DNA from: Maribacter sp. MJ134 | GTDB lineage: Bacteria > Bacteroidota > Bacteroidia > Flavobacteriales > Flavobacteriaceae | Assembly: GCF_003970695.1 (NCBI RefSeq) | Contig: NZ_CP034570.1 | Coordinates: 496,001-560,000 of the forward strand | Direction: 5' to 3' | Length of the DNA stretch: 64,000 nucleotides | In this document: positions 1 to 8,921 of the stretch, in pieces | Numbering within the stretch: position 1 is the first letter of the stretch | Layout of the letters: each line of letters starts with the position of its first letter | Translations under genes and position numbers: made by a program | The notes under the pieces: generated by a model | The model's database searches: none | Told to the model about the DNA's origin: nothing | Seen by the model: the letters and a program-made list of their open reading frames with translations, nothing else

Positions 1-2
1 CC

Positions 3-380
3 GCCAAACATTTGGGAGCAGGTGTGGCCATAGGAGCCGTTGGAGGCTATGCAGCGCATAAAATCTTTAATGGGCAACGCGGTTGGACGTGGGCGGGCGC
101 TGTTGGCAGTAGCCTAGCTGCTGGTTTGGCGAAAGAGACCTACGACATCAACAGGGGTGCTCAATGGGAAACAGAGGATGTGCTTTTCACGACTTTAGGT
201 GGAGTCATTTCCGGACTAGCTCTTGACTTACTTTTAAAAAATAGAAGAAGGGGACGTAGTCGTAAAAATTGCGGTTGTCCGCCAATCGTTTTTGAATCCT
301 TAGATGTAGACCCGGTAAATGCTTCAGGAAGTATCACGGCTGCGATACAAGCAAATGATATTCTAAGTAACGGCTTATAG
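3..380 (+). CDS. DUF2279/YfiM-like protein, C-terminal part
   Basis: The frame is open to the left edge, so this is the tail of a gene that begins outside the window; a TTG at 12 is not a convincing start. The visible part has a His-rich entry (AKHLGAG), a glycine/alanine-rich membrane-like stretch, the motif GLAKETYD and then DVLFTTLGG, followed by a short hydrophobic segment and a basic tail. The order 'KH..G ... KE.YD ... D...T..GG' is that of small DUF2279/YfiM-like proteins of unknown function; the family call is from memory of the pattern. The stop overlaps the end of the convergent DUF58 gene by 6 bases. Confidence 0.6.
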   Translation, partial: AKHLGAGVAIGAVGGYAAHKIFNGQRGWTWAGAVGSSLAAGLAKETYDINRGAQWETEDVLFTTLGGVISGLALDLLLKNRRRGRSRKNCGCPPIVFESLDVDPVNASGSITAAIQANDILSNGL

Positions 381-1706
381 GATACCTCTGGCCTTTATTT
401 CTAAATACTTGTTTATAGTGTTTATCGTTAGCTCTTCCGGCCTTGTAAGTATGGTCTGTATACCGTATTTCTGTAACTCTTTTTGCATCAATTTCTTTTC
501 TAGGTAAAATTTTTCTGCAATGGTTTTGTGGTAAATGGCCTGTAGGTCCTCGGCATCCTCAGCTATGAGGGATTCTAGCTCTGAATTCTGAAAGAAAATG
601 ACCACTAGGACATGCTTTTTAGCAAGGCCCAATAAATAGGGTAATTGTCGTTTTAGGGAAGACATATGCTCAAAATTCGTGTAAAGGAGCAATAAACTTC
701 TGTGGTTTACTTTTCTTTTGACAAGACCATATAAAAGTCCAAAATCAGCGTCTGTAAAAGCGGTATCTATGCGGTAAAGCTTTTCTAAAATAGTATTTAA
801 ATGTGTTATTTTTTGAACGGCAGGAACAAAATTCTCTATCTGTTTTGAAAAAGATATCAATCCTGTTTTATCGTTTCTCTTCAAAGCCACATTAGAAAAG
901 GCCAGAGCGCTATTGATGGCAAAATCTAATAATTTAAGTCCGTTAAAAGGCATTTTCATTACCCTACCTGTATCAATAATAGAATATACCGGTTGTGATT
1001 TTTCATCCTGATATTGATTGACCATAAGTTGGTTTCGCTTTGCTGTTGCTTTCCAATTTAAAGTCCTGATGTCATCCCCGCGTACATAGTCTTTAATCTG
1101 CTCAAATTCTTGGGTATGACCAATCTTTCGAATCTTTTTTAGTCCTATTTCACGTAAACGGTTACTAATAGCGAGAAAGTCGTATTGCTGCATTTGTATA
1201 ATGGACGGATAGACCGGAACCATTTGGTCTTTCTGAAATACAAATCTCCTTTTTATAATTCGTAGGGGTGATGAGGCATAAACATTTAAATTCCCAAAGA
1301 AATATTCTCCTCGGTCAACTGGTCTTACGCTGTAATCAAATTGTTTTTTTTCACCCTTTATCGCCACAGTTCTGTAATTAAAGTCGCGCTTTTGAAATTG
1401 CACGGGTAGTTCATCAATGATGGTAATATGTGTTTTGAAAGGATAAAAACTTTCAAACTGAATTTGTATCGGATTAACATCACTATTCGATAGTTTTTTA
1501 GGAAGGGCCCTTTGTGCTTTAATACCTTCCGAAGAACTGAACAAAATAAAAATATCGAACAAAAAAAGTCCAAGTAGTACCAAGGTAAGAAGCCAAGCTA
1601 TTGGGTATATGTCAGATATCCAATACGATAGGATGAAGCTAGCGCAAAGCACTGCGATATACGTAAAGAACGCATTATGGATATAAAGTGCTTTTAAAAA
1701 CTTCAT
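375..1706 (-). CDS. DUF58 domain protein
   Basis: 443 residues. Two N-terminal membrane segments (about residues 13-31 and 36-56) are followed by a beta-rich region and the DUF58 signature at about 206-226 (DYVRGDDIRTLNWKATAKR). The following von Willebrand-like strand carries a degenerate metal site (DTGRV at 245-249). DUF58 proteins are regularly paired with MoxR AAA ATPases and are thought to be remodelling partners at the envelope; the exact substrate is unknown. The gene starts one base after moxR ends and is the last gene of a six-gene minus-strand operon. Confidence 0.9.
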   Translation of the reverse strand: MKFLKALYIHNAFFTYIAVLCASFILSYWISDIYPIAWLLTLVLLGLFLFDIFILFSSSEGIKAQRALPKKLSNSDVNPIQIQFESFYPFKTHITIIDELPVQFQKRDFNYRTVAIKGEKKQFDYSVRPVDRGEYFFGNLNVYASSPLRIIKRRFVFQKDQMVPVYPSIIQMQQYDFLAISNRLREIGLKKIRKIGHTQEFEQIKDYVRGDDIRTLNWKATAKRNQLMVNQYQDEKSQPVYSIIDTGRVMKMPFNGLKLLDFAINSALAFSNVALKRNDKTGLISFSKQIENFVPAVQKITHLNTILEKLYRIDTAFTDADFGLLYGLVKRKVNHRSLLLLYTNFEHMSSLKRQLPYLLGLAKKHVLVVIFFQNSELESLIAEDAEDLQAIYHKTIAEKFYLEKKLMQKELQKYGIQTILTRPEELTINTINKYLEIKARGIL

Positions 1707-2705
1707 TTATCTTGGGATTTCCACACTTTCGGTAATCATCTTTATAACATTCTCGGTGAACATTCCTTCCATTTCTCTTTCCGGGGTTAAAATAACCCTA
1801 TGGTTTAGTACGGGAACCAAGGCTTTTTTTACATCTTCTGGAGTAACAAAATCCCTTCCGTTTACTGCGGCAAAGGCCTTTGCACTATTTAGGGTTGCAA
1901 TAGATGCCCTTGGGGAGCCCCCCAAATACAAATGGGGATGATTCCTTGTTTTAGAAACTACCTCCGCTATGTACTTGAATATCTTTTCTTCTACTATAAT
2001 ATCCTGGATTTGTGCTTTGAATGTTTTTAACTTTGTAGGACTTAGGATGTCTTTAACCTTGGTTTGTGGTAAGGCACCTTTTCTTTCGTGGTGAGATTTC
2101 AGAATCAGGATTTCTTCATCTGTTTCAGGATAGGAAACTTTTATTTTAAACAGAAAACGGTCTAATTGTGCTTCGGGTAGGGCATAGGTACCTTCCTGTT
2201 CTATTGGGTTTTGAGTAGCTAATACCATAAAGGGAGATTCCATCGTATAGGTGGTACCGTCCATGGTTACCTGTCTTTCTTCCATAGTTTCGAACATGGC
2301 AGCCTGTGTTTTGGCCGGAGCCCTGTTAATTTCATCTATGAGGATAATATTGGAGAAAATAGGCCCTTTTTTAAATTCAAATTCTGAAGACTTAACGTTG
2401 AAAATAGAAGTCCCAAGAATATCGCTCGGCATAAGGTCCGGCGTAAATTGAATACGGCTAAAATTGGTCTTTAGGGTTTTAGCAAACAGCTTTGCGGTAA
2501 TCGTCTTTGCAACCCCGGGCACCCCTTCTATGAGTACATGGCCGTCAACCAAAAGGGATACGATCAATAACTCTATAAAATTATCTTGACCTATAATTAC
2601 CTTTGCCAACTCCTGTTTTATATCGGCGACTGCTTTTTGTAGATCTGCCAGAGGTATTCTAGCGTCAAAATTTAAGTCGGTTGTATTTTCTTCCTTATTT
2701 TCCAT
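1707..2705 (-). CDS. MoxR family AAA+ ATPase
   Basis: 332 residues. Walker A is GVPGVAKT at 61-68, Walker B is ILIDEIN near 121-127, followed by the MoxR-typical ATQNPIEQEGTYALPEAQLD block (sensor 1 and arginine-containing loop) and a C-terminal lid. MoxR ATPases act as chaperone-like remodelers on von Willebrand/DUF58 partners; the partner gene lies immediately downstream here. The start overlaps the end of the DUF4350 gene by 11 bases, which points to co-translation. Family assignment is secure; the biological substrate is not visible. Confidence 0.95.
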   Translation of the reverse strand: MENKEENTTDLNFDARIPLADLQKAVADIKQELAKVIIGQDNFIELLIVSLLVDGHVLIEGVPGVAKTITAKLFAKTLKTNFSRIQFTPDLMPSDILGTSIFNVKSSEFEFKKGPIFSNIILIDEINRAPAKTQAAMFETMEERQVTMDGTTYTMESPFMVLATQNPIEQEGTYALPEAQLDRFLFKIKVSYPETDEEILILKSHHERKGALPQTKVKDILSPTKLKTFKAQIQDIIVEEKIFKYIAEVVSKTRNHPHLYLGGSPRASIATLNSAKAFAAVNGRDFVTPEDVKKALVPVLNHRVILTPEREMEGMFTENVIKMITESVEIPR

Positions 2706-3912
2706 CTGTTTCAGATTTAAATTTTTGAATGCGTTTGTTCAGTTGCATCAGTTCATTATCAGTTATTTGAAGCTGCTCCCTAAGTTTTTCCATAAAGCCA
2801 AATAGCTTCTTGGTCTCATCTAGGGAATAGTTGCTACGAGCGGCTAAATTTTTATAAAAATCCTCTTCGTTGGCTATATTCCCTAAATAGTACTTGGTAC
2901 GCAGGTAATCTAGAAAGTAATTTATTTTGTGCTCAACGATAGCTTTTTGGTCTCCTTTTTCAAAATACATATCAGAAATGGTCCGTGTAAAGGCCAGGGT
3001 CTGATTTTGTAACGGCGTTACCACTGGTATGGCACGTTGCTTACGTTTGCCTTCAAAGACCACGTAGACAAGCACACCGATAAGCGCCAGATAGTATGCC
3101 CATTTCAATTCTTTGGTGTTTAAAAAAATGTGCATTGGGGAAGTGTAAAAGGTTTTACCGCTTTTGTAATGATTGTCTAAATATATGGTTTCATCTCCCT
3201 TAAAATAGGAAGCCAAACCGGCTGTGTAGGATTTGTTTTCTTTTTCTAAAATAAAATAATTTGTAAAGGCCTTGGGAAAAGTGGATAAAACTATCTCTCC
3301 TTTCCCAAAGGGTGACTTTATAACCGAAACGACCTCGGGTTGTTCTTCTTCCTCATCGGGAAAATTAACTACGCCGACAATGGTAGATTTTAAAGTATCT
3401 ATGGTCTTAAAATAGCGCATAGCGTTGTCCTTGCGGTAGCTGTAGGGTTCACTTTTCTCTAAAAACGGGTTTACAAGCTGATGGTCCTGATTTTGAACTA
3501 CTTCGAATCCGCCATAATGCGTAGCGGTTTCAAAATTCAGGGTATCCCTTAATTTTTCTTCGAAACCTTCGGAGGCTATGAACAGGGAATTTCCTTGGGC
3601 CACCCAGTCCAAAATTAGATATAGCTCCGCTTCTTGAAATTGTACCGAATTATTAATGAAAACGTAGGTTCCCTTTGCCCCATTATTTTTGGAAAGGAAT
3701 TCAAAAGGCGGAACCTGCAATTGCTTTGTTTTACCTGGAAATAGTTTCGTTTCCATAAGCTCGTTAAAGACCAGGGTGCCGTACGGTATTTTGTGGGACC
3801 GAACATAGGATTCAAACCAATTAATATCCTTTGTTTTATTATATTGTAGCAGGAGTATGGCGCCCAAGGTAACCAGTGCAATAATAATATAAGCAATGCC
3901 TTTTTTACCCAT
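2695..3912 (-). CDS. DUF4350 domain membrane protein
   Basis: 405 residues. An N-terminal membrane anchor (about 5-22) leads to an extracytoplasmic region that includes the strand pattern of DUF4350, with FIASEGFEE near 120; these domains resemble GATase-like folds but I see no catalytic triad. A second membrane helix lies near residue 270-285, followed by a cytoplasmic helical tail. It sits between the DUF4129 and MoxR genes and overlaps both by a few bases, so it is part of the same envelope-associated operon. Function unknown. Confidence 0.8.
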   Translation of the reverse strand: MGKKGIAYIIIALVTLGAILLLQYNKTKDINWFESYVRSHKIPYGTLVFNELMETKLFPGKTKQLQVPPFEFLSKNNGAKGTYVFINNSVQFQEAELYLILDWVAQGNSLFIASEGFEEKLRDTLNFETATHYGGFEVVQNQDHQLVNPFLEKSEPYSYRKDNAMRYFKTIDTLKSTIVGVVNFPDEEEEQPEVVSVIKSPFGKGEIVLSTFPKAFTNYFILEKENKSYTAGLASYFKGDETIYLDNHYKSGKTFYTSPMHIFLNTKELKWAYYLALIGVLVYVVFEGKRKQRAIPVVTPLQNQTLAFTRTISDMYFEKGDQKAIVEHKINYFLDYLRTKYYLGNIANEEDFYKNLAARSNYSLDETKKLFGFMEKLREQLQITDNELMQLNKRIQKFKSETDGK

Positions 3913-4642
3913 TGGACAAGAGTTGTTTTAAGGTTGAAAACGAGCTTTCTGCCTTTTGGTATTTCTCATGGTCCATAGGAAATTCCCCATACCAGATATA
4001 GTCGTACAGTCGCGTAATATCTTTAAAGGGATGCTGTAGTCGTTCTTGTCTTAGTTCCTTAAGATAGTCTTCGTTCGTCTTCTGTATTTGCCAATCTATT
4101 AACTCCTTTTCTGTCATTATTTGCAATATGAACAGGTAGTAATAACGAACGGCAAGACGGTAATTGTTATTGGCCAAGGCTTCCTGAATGAGCTTTTGAA
4201 TATTTTCGTTTTTAATGATATGCTCCTCCTCGGACATGGTCATGGCGGCTTGGTTCTTCTTGGCATAACTAATAGCGCGCGCATTGACGTTAAGGAAGAA
4301 TTTCACAAGAATAAATAGTAGTACTGCCAGCAACACATAGGGTAAGAACTCTAAAAAGAGATTCAGTGCGCCGGACGCCTTATTGACACCAAAAAGCCAT
4401 TCAAAAAAACGGATAAGCAGGTTTCCGGCCCAATTTTTAAAGGCTATCCACCATTCGGGAGCATCGTTTTGTACAACCTCATAATTAAAATTGGGGTCAT
4501 TTTTATAGACTTCTATATCTTGAGCTGAAATTTCTTTCTGTACTATTTTAGTCTTATCGTAGTTAAGCGCTAAAGAATCCTTTTGACAAAAGCTGCTTAA
4601 AGAGAGTAGAAAGACGGTTAGATACAGAAGACCTTTGGGCAT
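3905..4642 (-). CDS. DUF4129 domain membrane protein
   Basis: 245 residues. A signal peptide-like start (hydrophobic residues 4-18) precedes a periplasmic part with two aromatic-rich amphipathic segments, one membrane helix near 96-115, and a C-terminal cytoplasmic domain with the DUF4129 pattern (LAVRYYYLFILQIM ... WQIQKTNEDY). DUF4129 is frequently fused to or next to transglutaminase or MoxR/DUF58 genes; no transglutaminase is present here. It overlaps the DUF4350 gene by 8 bases and starts 2 bases after the upstream membrane-protein gene. Confidence 0.8.
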   Translation of the reverse strand: MPKGLLYLTVFLLSLSSFCQKDSLALNYDKTKIVQKEISAQDIEVYKNDPNFNYEVVQNDAPEWWIAFKNWAGNLLIRFFEWLFGVNKASGALNLFLEFLPYVLLAVLLFILVKFFLNVNARAISYAKKNQAAMTMSEEEHIIKNENIQKLIQEALANNNYRLAVRYYYLFILQIMTEKELIDWQIQKTNEDYLKELRQERLQHPFKDITRLYDYIWYGEFPMDHEKYQKAESSFSTLKQLLSNG

Positions 4643-4644
4643 CG

Positions 4645-5529
4645 TTAGTTATCAGAAGTTTTACCGAGATTTTCAATTTGTTCATAGGTGCCGGTAAAGT
4701 TCTTTTTCTCGTTGAGGTTAAAATAGATAAAGACTCCAGCGATAACGGAGATGAGGTTCAGTAGAAATTGACCTATAGTACCTACTATATTTAAAAGAAT
4801 ATAAATCGGGTCCTTAAAAATATCCAACATACTCTCAGCATCCATCTCACCCGAGAAGATACCCATCTTCATCCATTGGTATATGGCCGTGGGTAGTGCG
4901 AAGGCGTAAGAGGCAATTGCTACAATAATTCCGATTACAAAAAAGGTCGCAAAGGTCATCCACCATTCATCCTTTACTAGGGTAAAACTATAACTGTAGG
5001 CGTCAGAAGCTCCCATTCTATTAAATACTAGAACGGAGAAAGAAAGTGCCAAAGGAACATAGAGGTATATTCCAGGAATAATACAACAGATAAACCCTAC
5101 CATTACGGAAAGTCCCACCATAATTCCGAGTCCTATGAAGTTCCAAAAACTACCGTAGACTTCTTTTTGGACTGTATCAAAATCTGTAGTGCCTTTTCCG
5201 TTGGAGTAGGACTTAATATAATGCAATACCGTGGATTGCGACATGGTATACACGGCCATAATGGAAAGTATGTACACTAGGCCAATGATAAAAATAGTTG
5301 CCAAATTAGCCGCTTCGTTACCCGAATTGAACATCATGATATTAGCTATATTTCCTACGAAATAGAGGTAAGCGGCAAGCGCTAAAATCATTACGAGTAA
5401 AAAGGGGCCTACAATTTTGAAATAGGTAGTAAAGAAGGGTTTAAACTCTGCCCTGAGAAAAGCGAAAGTGTCCGAAAGTATATCCCCAAGTTCGCGCTGT
5501 TTTTTAAACTCTATATAATCAGTTTTCAT
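4645..5529 (-). CDS. Multi-spanning membrane protein (YciC/GdpP-membrane-domain-like)
   Basis: 294 residues with about six membrane segments separated by short loops, including a glycine-rich pair around the sequence CCIIPGIYLYVPLALSF, which is characteristic of the integral membrane domain shared by YciC-like proteins and some glycerophosphodiester phosphodiesterase membrane domains. No catalytic domain is attached. The start overlaps the spoIIM-like gene by 11 bases, making it the second gene of the operon. The function is unknown; an envelope role is inferred only from the neighbours. Confidence 0.75.
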   Translation of the reverse strand: MKTDYIEFKKQRELGDILSDTFAFLRAEFKPFFTTYFKIVGPFLLVMILALAAYLYFVGNIANIMMFNSGNEAANLATIFIIGLVYILSIMAVYTMSQSTVLHYIKSYSNGKGTTDFDTVQKEVYGSFWNFIGLGIMVGLSVMVGFICCIIPGIYLYVPLALSFSVLVFNRMGASDAYSYSFTLVKDEWWMTFATFFVIGIIVAIASYAFALPTAIYQWMKMGIFSGEMDAESMLDIFKDPIYILLNIVGTIGQFLLNLISVIAGVFIYFNLNEKKNFTGTYEQIENLGKTSDN

Positions 5530-6487
5530 GTGATGGTATTTTCTTATGTATTTGGTATGGATATATAACGTAATAAAAAAGAATTAGTGCTAAAGAGGCT
5601 AAAATTATGAATATGGCCAACCCATCTGGCATTTCTGTATGGCGGGTTACAAAGCCCTCTAAAAAACCTGCGATAATAAAGAACGGTATGGTACTTATCA
5701 TAATTTTCAAACCATTTTTAGTACCTCTTTTAAAGGATTCCAAACGGGAGTAGGTTCCAGGAAAGAGCATACCATTGGCCAAGACCAAGCCTGCACAGCC
5801 CGCAATGATGATCACTGAAATCTCAATGGTGCCATGAATCCAAATAGTTCTAACGGATTCCCAAAGCAATCCTTTTTCGTAAAAGAAATATTGAAAACTA
5901 CCCAACATGATACCATTTTGCAACATTATCATCAATGTGCCCACGCCTAACATAATTCCGTAAACAAAGGCCATTAAAGCTACCCTTATATTATTGATAG
6001 TGATGCCTAAAAACATGTTGAACTCTCCCATTTGCTTGTAAACGGCCATGGGGTCACCTTTCTCAATATTTTGAAGCGTCATATTTACATAGGCATCTCC
6101 AAGAATGGAACGGACAAAATCCCCTTCGTTGGCGGCTGAAAAGGCTCCGACGAAAGAGAAGAAAATGAACACTAAAAACGCGATGAGCAATTCGCGATGA
6201 TGCTGTTTGAACATCATGGGGAATTCTACTTTCCAAAAACTTATGATTCTATTTTTCGGCTCTCTTTTGGTCCTATATATTTTTTGATGCGCCTGGGACG
6301 CTAAGGAATTTAGATAATGTGCCGTATTACTAGCCGGATAAAAAGTCTTGGCGTAGCTAAGGTGATCCGTTATTTCTATATACAAATTGGACAATACATC
6401 TGGCTCCAGATTCGTTTTGTTAGCCAAAGCGCTTTCAAAAGTTGACCATTTGTCCTTATTTTGCTTTACAAAGGCGGCTTCGCGCAT
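5519..6487 (-). CDS. Stage II sporulation protein M family (DUF95) membrane protein
   Basis: 322 residues. The start MREAAFVKQNKDKW is typical for Bacteroidota members. An N-terminal helical cytoplasmic region of about 100 residues is followed by five or six membrane helices, with the FVYGIMLGVGT and WIHGTIEISVII segments typical of SpoIIM. In Bacillus SpoIIM is part of the engulfment machinery; here no other sporulation gene is seen, and the family is common in non-spore-formers next to RDD and MoxR genes. First gene of the minus-strand operon; only 33 bases separate its start from the divergent RDD gene, so its promoter must partly lie in that gene. Confidence 0.9.
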   Translation of the reverse strand: MREAAFVKQNKDKWSTFESALANKTNLEPDVLSNLYIEITDHLSYAKTFYPASNTAHYLNSLASQAHQKIYRTKREPKNRIISFWKVEFPMMFKQHHRELLIAFLVFIFFSFVGAFSAANEGDFVRSILGDAYVNMTLQNIEKGDPMAVYKQMGEFNMFLGITINNIRVALMAFVYGIMLGVGTLMIMLQNGIMLGSFQYFFYEKGLLWESVRTIWIHGTIEISVIIIAGCAGLVLANGMLFPGTYSRLESFKRGTKNGLKIMISTIPFFIIAGFLEGFVTRHTEMPDGLAIFIILASLALILFYYVIYPYQIHKKIPSHEN

Positions 6488-6520
6488 TCACAGAAGGGTT
6501 TATACCAAAGAAACAAAACA

Positions 6521-7237
6521 ATGGAACAATTTCAAATAGAAACGGCCCAAAATATAAGTATAGACCAAAACACTGCTCACTTGGGAGACCGTATGTTGGC
6601 CTTTATCATAGACACCCTTATAATCGTCATCTATTATGTGCTCATGATATGGTTTTTATTGGCCTTAGATGTAGATTTGGGAGACCAATGGGCCATTTAT
6701 ATGCTCATAGGATTACCAGCGTTCTTATATTACCTTCTTTTGGAAACTTTTATGGACGGAAAGACCATAGGAAAAAGTTTCATGAAGTTGCGAGTGGTAA
6801 AGTTAGATGGCACCAAAGCTGGTTTTTCCAGTTATTTTGTTAGATGGATACTTAGAATAATAGATGTCTCCATCAGTTCGGGGGGTGTCGCCGTATTTAC
6901 CATCTTAATTCGAGGAAAAGGACAGCGCGTTGGTGATATTGCAGCAGGTACAACCGTAATAAGCGAAAAGAAACGTGTTTTTCTAAAGGACACCCTTTTA
7001 AGGGAGTTACCAGAGGATTACAGTCCAAAGTTCCCACAAGTCACTGTTTTCAAGGATAATGAAATGCAGACCATAAAGAATCTGTATGATAGCGCCAAGC
7101 GAAATGGGAACCACAATGTGGTACTGTCTTTAAGTAACCGCATTAAAAAAGTTGCTGAGATTTCAACGGACCTAAAGCCAATTGATTTTGTGGATATCGT
7201 TATCAAGGATTACAACTACTACACCCAACAACTATAA
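6521..7237 (+). CDS. RDD family membrane protein
   Basis: 238 residues. I chose the ATG at 6521 (MEQFQIETAQN) because the RDD domain begins soon after it and the longer frame would run into the divergent gene. The domain shows the defining residues in HLGDRMLAFIIDTLI near residue 25-40, membrane helices near 30-50 and 65-85, and the conserved GKTIGKSFMKLRVV turn. A C-terminal soluble extension of about 80 residues is rich in charged residues. RDD proteins may act in ion transport. The divergent arrangement with spoIIM/moxR is recurrent in Bacteroidota; the exact role is unknown. Confidence 0.9.
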   Translation: MEQFQIETAQNISIDQNTAHLGDRMLAFIIDTLIIVIYYVLMIWFLLALDVDLGDQWAIYMLIGLPAFLYYLLLETFMDGKTIGKSFMKLRVVKLDGTKAGFSSYFVRWILRIIDVSISSGGVAVFTILIRGKGQRVGDIAAGTTVISEKKRVFLKDTLLRELPEDYSPKFPQVTVFKDNEMQTIKNLYDSAKRNGNHNVVLSLSNRIKKVAEISTDLKPIDFVDIVIKDYNYYTQQL

Positions 7238-7238
7238 T

Positions 7239-7844
7239 ATGTTCTATACGGTCATCGATATTTTAGGAACCATTGCCTTTGCAATTTCAGGAGTGTTGGT
7301 GGCCATGGAAAAACGCCTCGATTTCTTTGGGGTGGTAATTATAGCCTTTGTAACCTCAATCGGAGGGGGTACGCTACGCGATTTACTCATTGGGAATACG
7401 CCCGTGGTTTGGATGCGAGATGCCACCTATGTCATCACTATTTTATCTACTGTAATCCTGGCCATACTTTTCGTTAAGCAACTAAAGTATTTTAGGAAAT
7501 CACTCTTTTTATTCGATACTATAGGAATAGGTCTGTACACTTTGATAGGGGTAGAGAAAGGATTGGATGCCGGATTGTTACCGGTAATGTGCATCGCTCT
7601 AGGAACGATTACGGCAAGTTTTGGAGGTGTGTTACGGGATATTCTTTGCAACGAAATTCCTGTAATATTCAGAAAGGAAGTATACGCAACGGTCTGTATT
7701 CTGGGAGGCGCTTTTTATTTTTTATTGATTCAATTTCCTATAAACAGCACCTATGCCTATTCTGTGGCCATACTATCCATAATCGTAATGCGGATTTTAG
7801 CGGTAAAGTTCAGAATTTCCTTGCCTAATATTTATAGGGATTAG
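7239..7844 (+). CDS. UPF0126 (TRIC-like) membrane protein, YadS/YicG family
   Basis: 201 residues, taking the ATG at 7239, which lies one base after the RDD stop codon. Six to seven membrane helices are arranged as two repeats of the UPF0126 unit: the first has AFAISGVLVAMEKRLDFFGV and GGGTLRDLLIG, the second ITASFGGVLRDILCNEIP. This paired G-G-x-x-R-D motif is diagnostic. Bacterial members belong to the TRIC cation channel superfamily, and some have been linked to glycine uptake; substrate here is not known. Likely co-transcribed with the RDD gene. Confidence 0.92.
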   Translation: MFYTVIDILGTIAFAISGVLVAMEKRLDFFGVVIIAFVTSIGGGTLRDLLIGNTPVVWMRDATYVITILSTVILAILFVKQLKYFRKSLFLFDTIGIGLYTLIGVEKGLDAGLLPVMCIALGTITASFGGVLRDILCNEIPVIFRKEVYATVCILGGAFYFLLIQFPINSTYAYSVAILSIIVMRILAVKFRISLPNIYRD

Positions 7845-7862
7845 TCTCAATTCCCTACTTAT

Positions 7863-8177
7863 TTACCTTTCTTTTTCTATTAGATACTTTTTTAGTTTCA
7901 ATTCTCTTAGTTTTTTCTCAGCTTTATTTTTACCCATTATGTATCCAATGGGATATATTATAATATAGATTATGGCACAAAATAAAACAGCGTTTTGATA
8001 TTCCCAATTTTCTATCATTGGTCTCCTTCCTCTTCGTCCTGGAATAAAGGGAAATAAAAAGGAGAAGACAAAACCACCAAAGATTCCCCAAGGAATCTTT
8101 TTTTGCATTCGTTTTAATTTATCCTGATAATTTATTATTTCGGCATTAATATTTTCAATTTCCTTATCCTCAATCAA
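7863..8177 (-). CDS. Small two-helix membrane protein, hypothetical
   Basis: 104 residues with a charged helical N-terminus (about 1-27), a membrane helix near 29-47 (IPWGIFGGFVFSFLFPFIP), a basic loop GRRGRRP, a second hydrophobic segment near 66-85 and a lysine-rich tail. I do not recognise a family. It is very AT-rich but has plausible composition, lies alone between the convergent UPF0126 gene and the cyclophilin gene on its own strand, and could be co-transcribed with the latter (24-base gap). Real but of unknown function is the best reading. Confidence 0.6.
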   Translation of the reverse strand: MIEDKEIENINAEIINYQDKLKRMQKKIPWGIFGGFVFSFLFPFIPGRRGRRPMIENWEYQNAVLFCAIIYIIIYPIGYIMGKNKAEKKLRELKLKKYLIEKER

Positions 8178-8201
8178 AGCATTATTTCAGTTAACCATTA
8201 A

Positions 8202-8921
8202 TTACTCAACAACCTCCGCTTTTTGAATATAAATGTTCTGCGAAGGCCAATCCCCCTTGCCAACGGGCTGACGATTTATCTCATCAACCACGTCCATCCC
8301 TTCTATGACCTTCCCGAACGGGGTAAAGTCACCATCTAAATGATAAGAGCCAGGTTTGGTCACTACAATAAAAAACTCGTAGGGAGAAGCTAACATATGT
8401 GGGTTATTTATCTCGCTACTGGGCATGGATACGGTTCCACGATGATGCCTGTAACCCTTTCTGGTATCAGGAGGTAAGAGGTATCGTCCAATGTCCCTTC
8501 GTTTTTGAGCTGTTTTTTTGTCGTCAGAATTTCCACCTTGAATTATAAAATCTTTGACCACTCTATGAAACTGAGTATAGTCGAAATATCCTTTTTTCGT
8601 AAGATAGATGAAGTTTGCTTTATGATAGGGCACATTATCGTAGAGTTGAATCACAAAACTTCCAAATTTAGTGGTCATTTTAACTTTGGTGGTTTTTAAG
8701 TTTTGCTGGTATTCAAAAAAGAAATCAATGGCATTTTCTTCGGTAAGCTTAAAGGTATCCTTTTGAATTTCAGATACGAGCTTTTCTTCTTTCCGTTTTA
8801 CGGAATCTATTGTCGTAACGGGCTGTTTTGCATCAGATTCTGATTTCTTCGGACTATCTTTACATCCTGAACAAAGAATCGATAAAGCGGTAATTGTCAG
8901 AAAGTAATATAGTAAGCGCAT
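8202..8921 (-). CDS. Cyclophilin-type peptidyl-prolyl isomerase, lipoprotein
   Basis: 239 residues from the ATG whose first base is 8921. That start gives a clean lipoprotein signal (hydrophobic core, then LCSGC), so the protein should be tethered in the envelope. After a lysine/serine-rich linker, the cyclophilin domain shows TKFGSFVIQLYD, FHRVVKDFIIQGG, GTVSMPSSEINN and FTPFGKVIEGMDVV, with the catalytic arginine in FHRV. It catalyses proline isomerisation during folding of secreted proteins. An upstream in-frame ATG at 8933 would add four residues. The start codon overlaps the divergent Nudix start codon (CATG shared). Confidence 0.9.
   Translation of the reverse strand: MRLLYYFLTITALSILCSGCKDSPKKSESDAKQPVTTIDSVKRKEEKLVSEIQKDTFKLTEENAIDFFFEYQQNLKTTKVKMTTKFGSFVIQLYDNVPYHKANFIYLTKKGYFDYTQFHRVVKDFIIQGGNSDDKKTAQKRRDIGRYLLPPDTRKGYRHHRGTVSMPSSEINNPHMLASPYEFFIVVTKPGSYHLDGDFTPFGKVIEGMDVVDEINRQPVGKGDWPSQNIYIQKAEVVE

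Noticed and set aside
5519-6487. Evidence for sporulation
   Set aside because: SpoIIM homologues are common in non-spore-forming Bacteroidota and no other sporulation gene is present.
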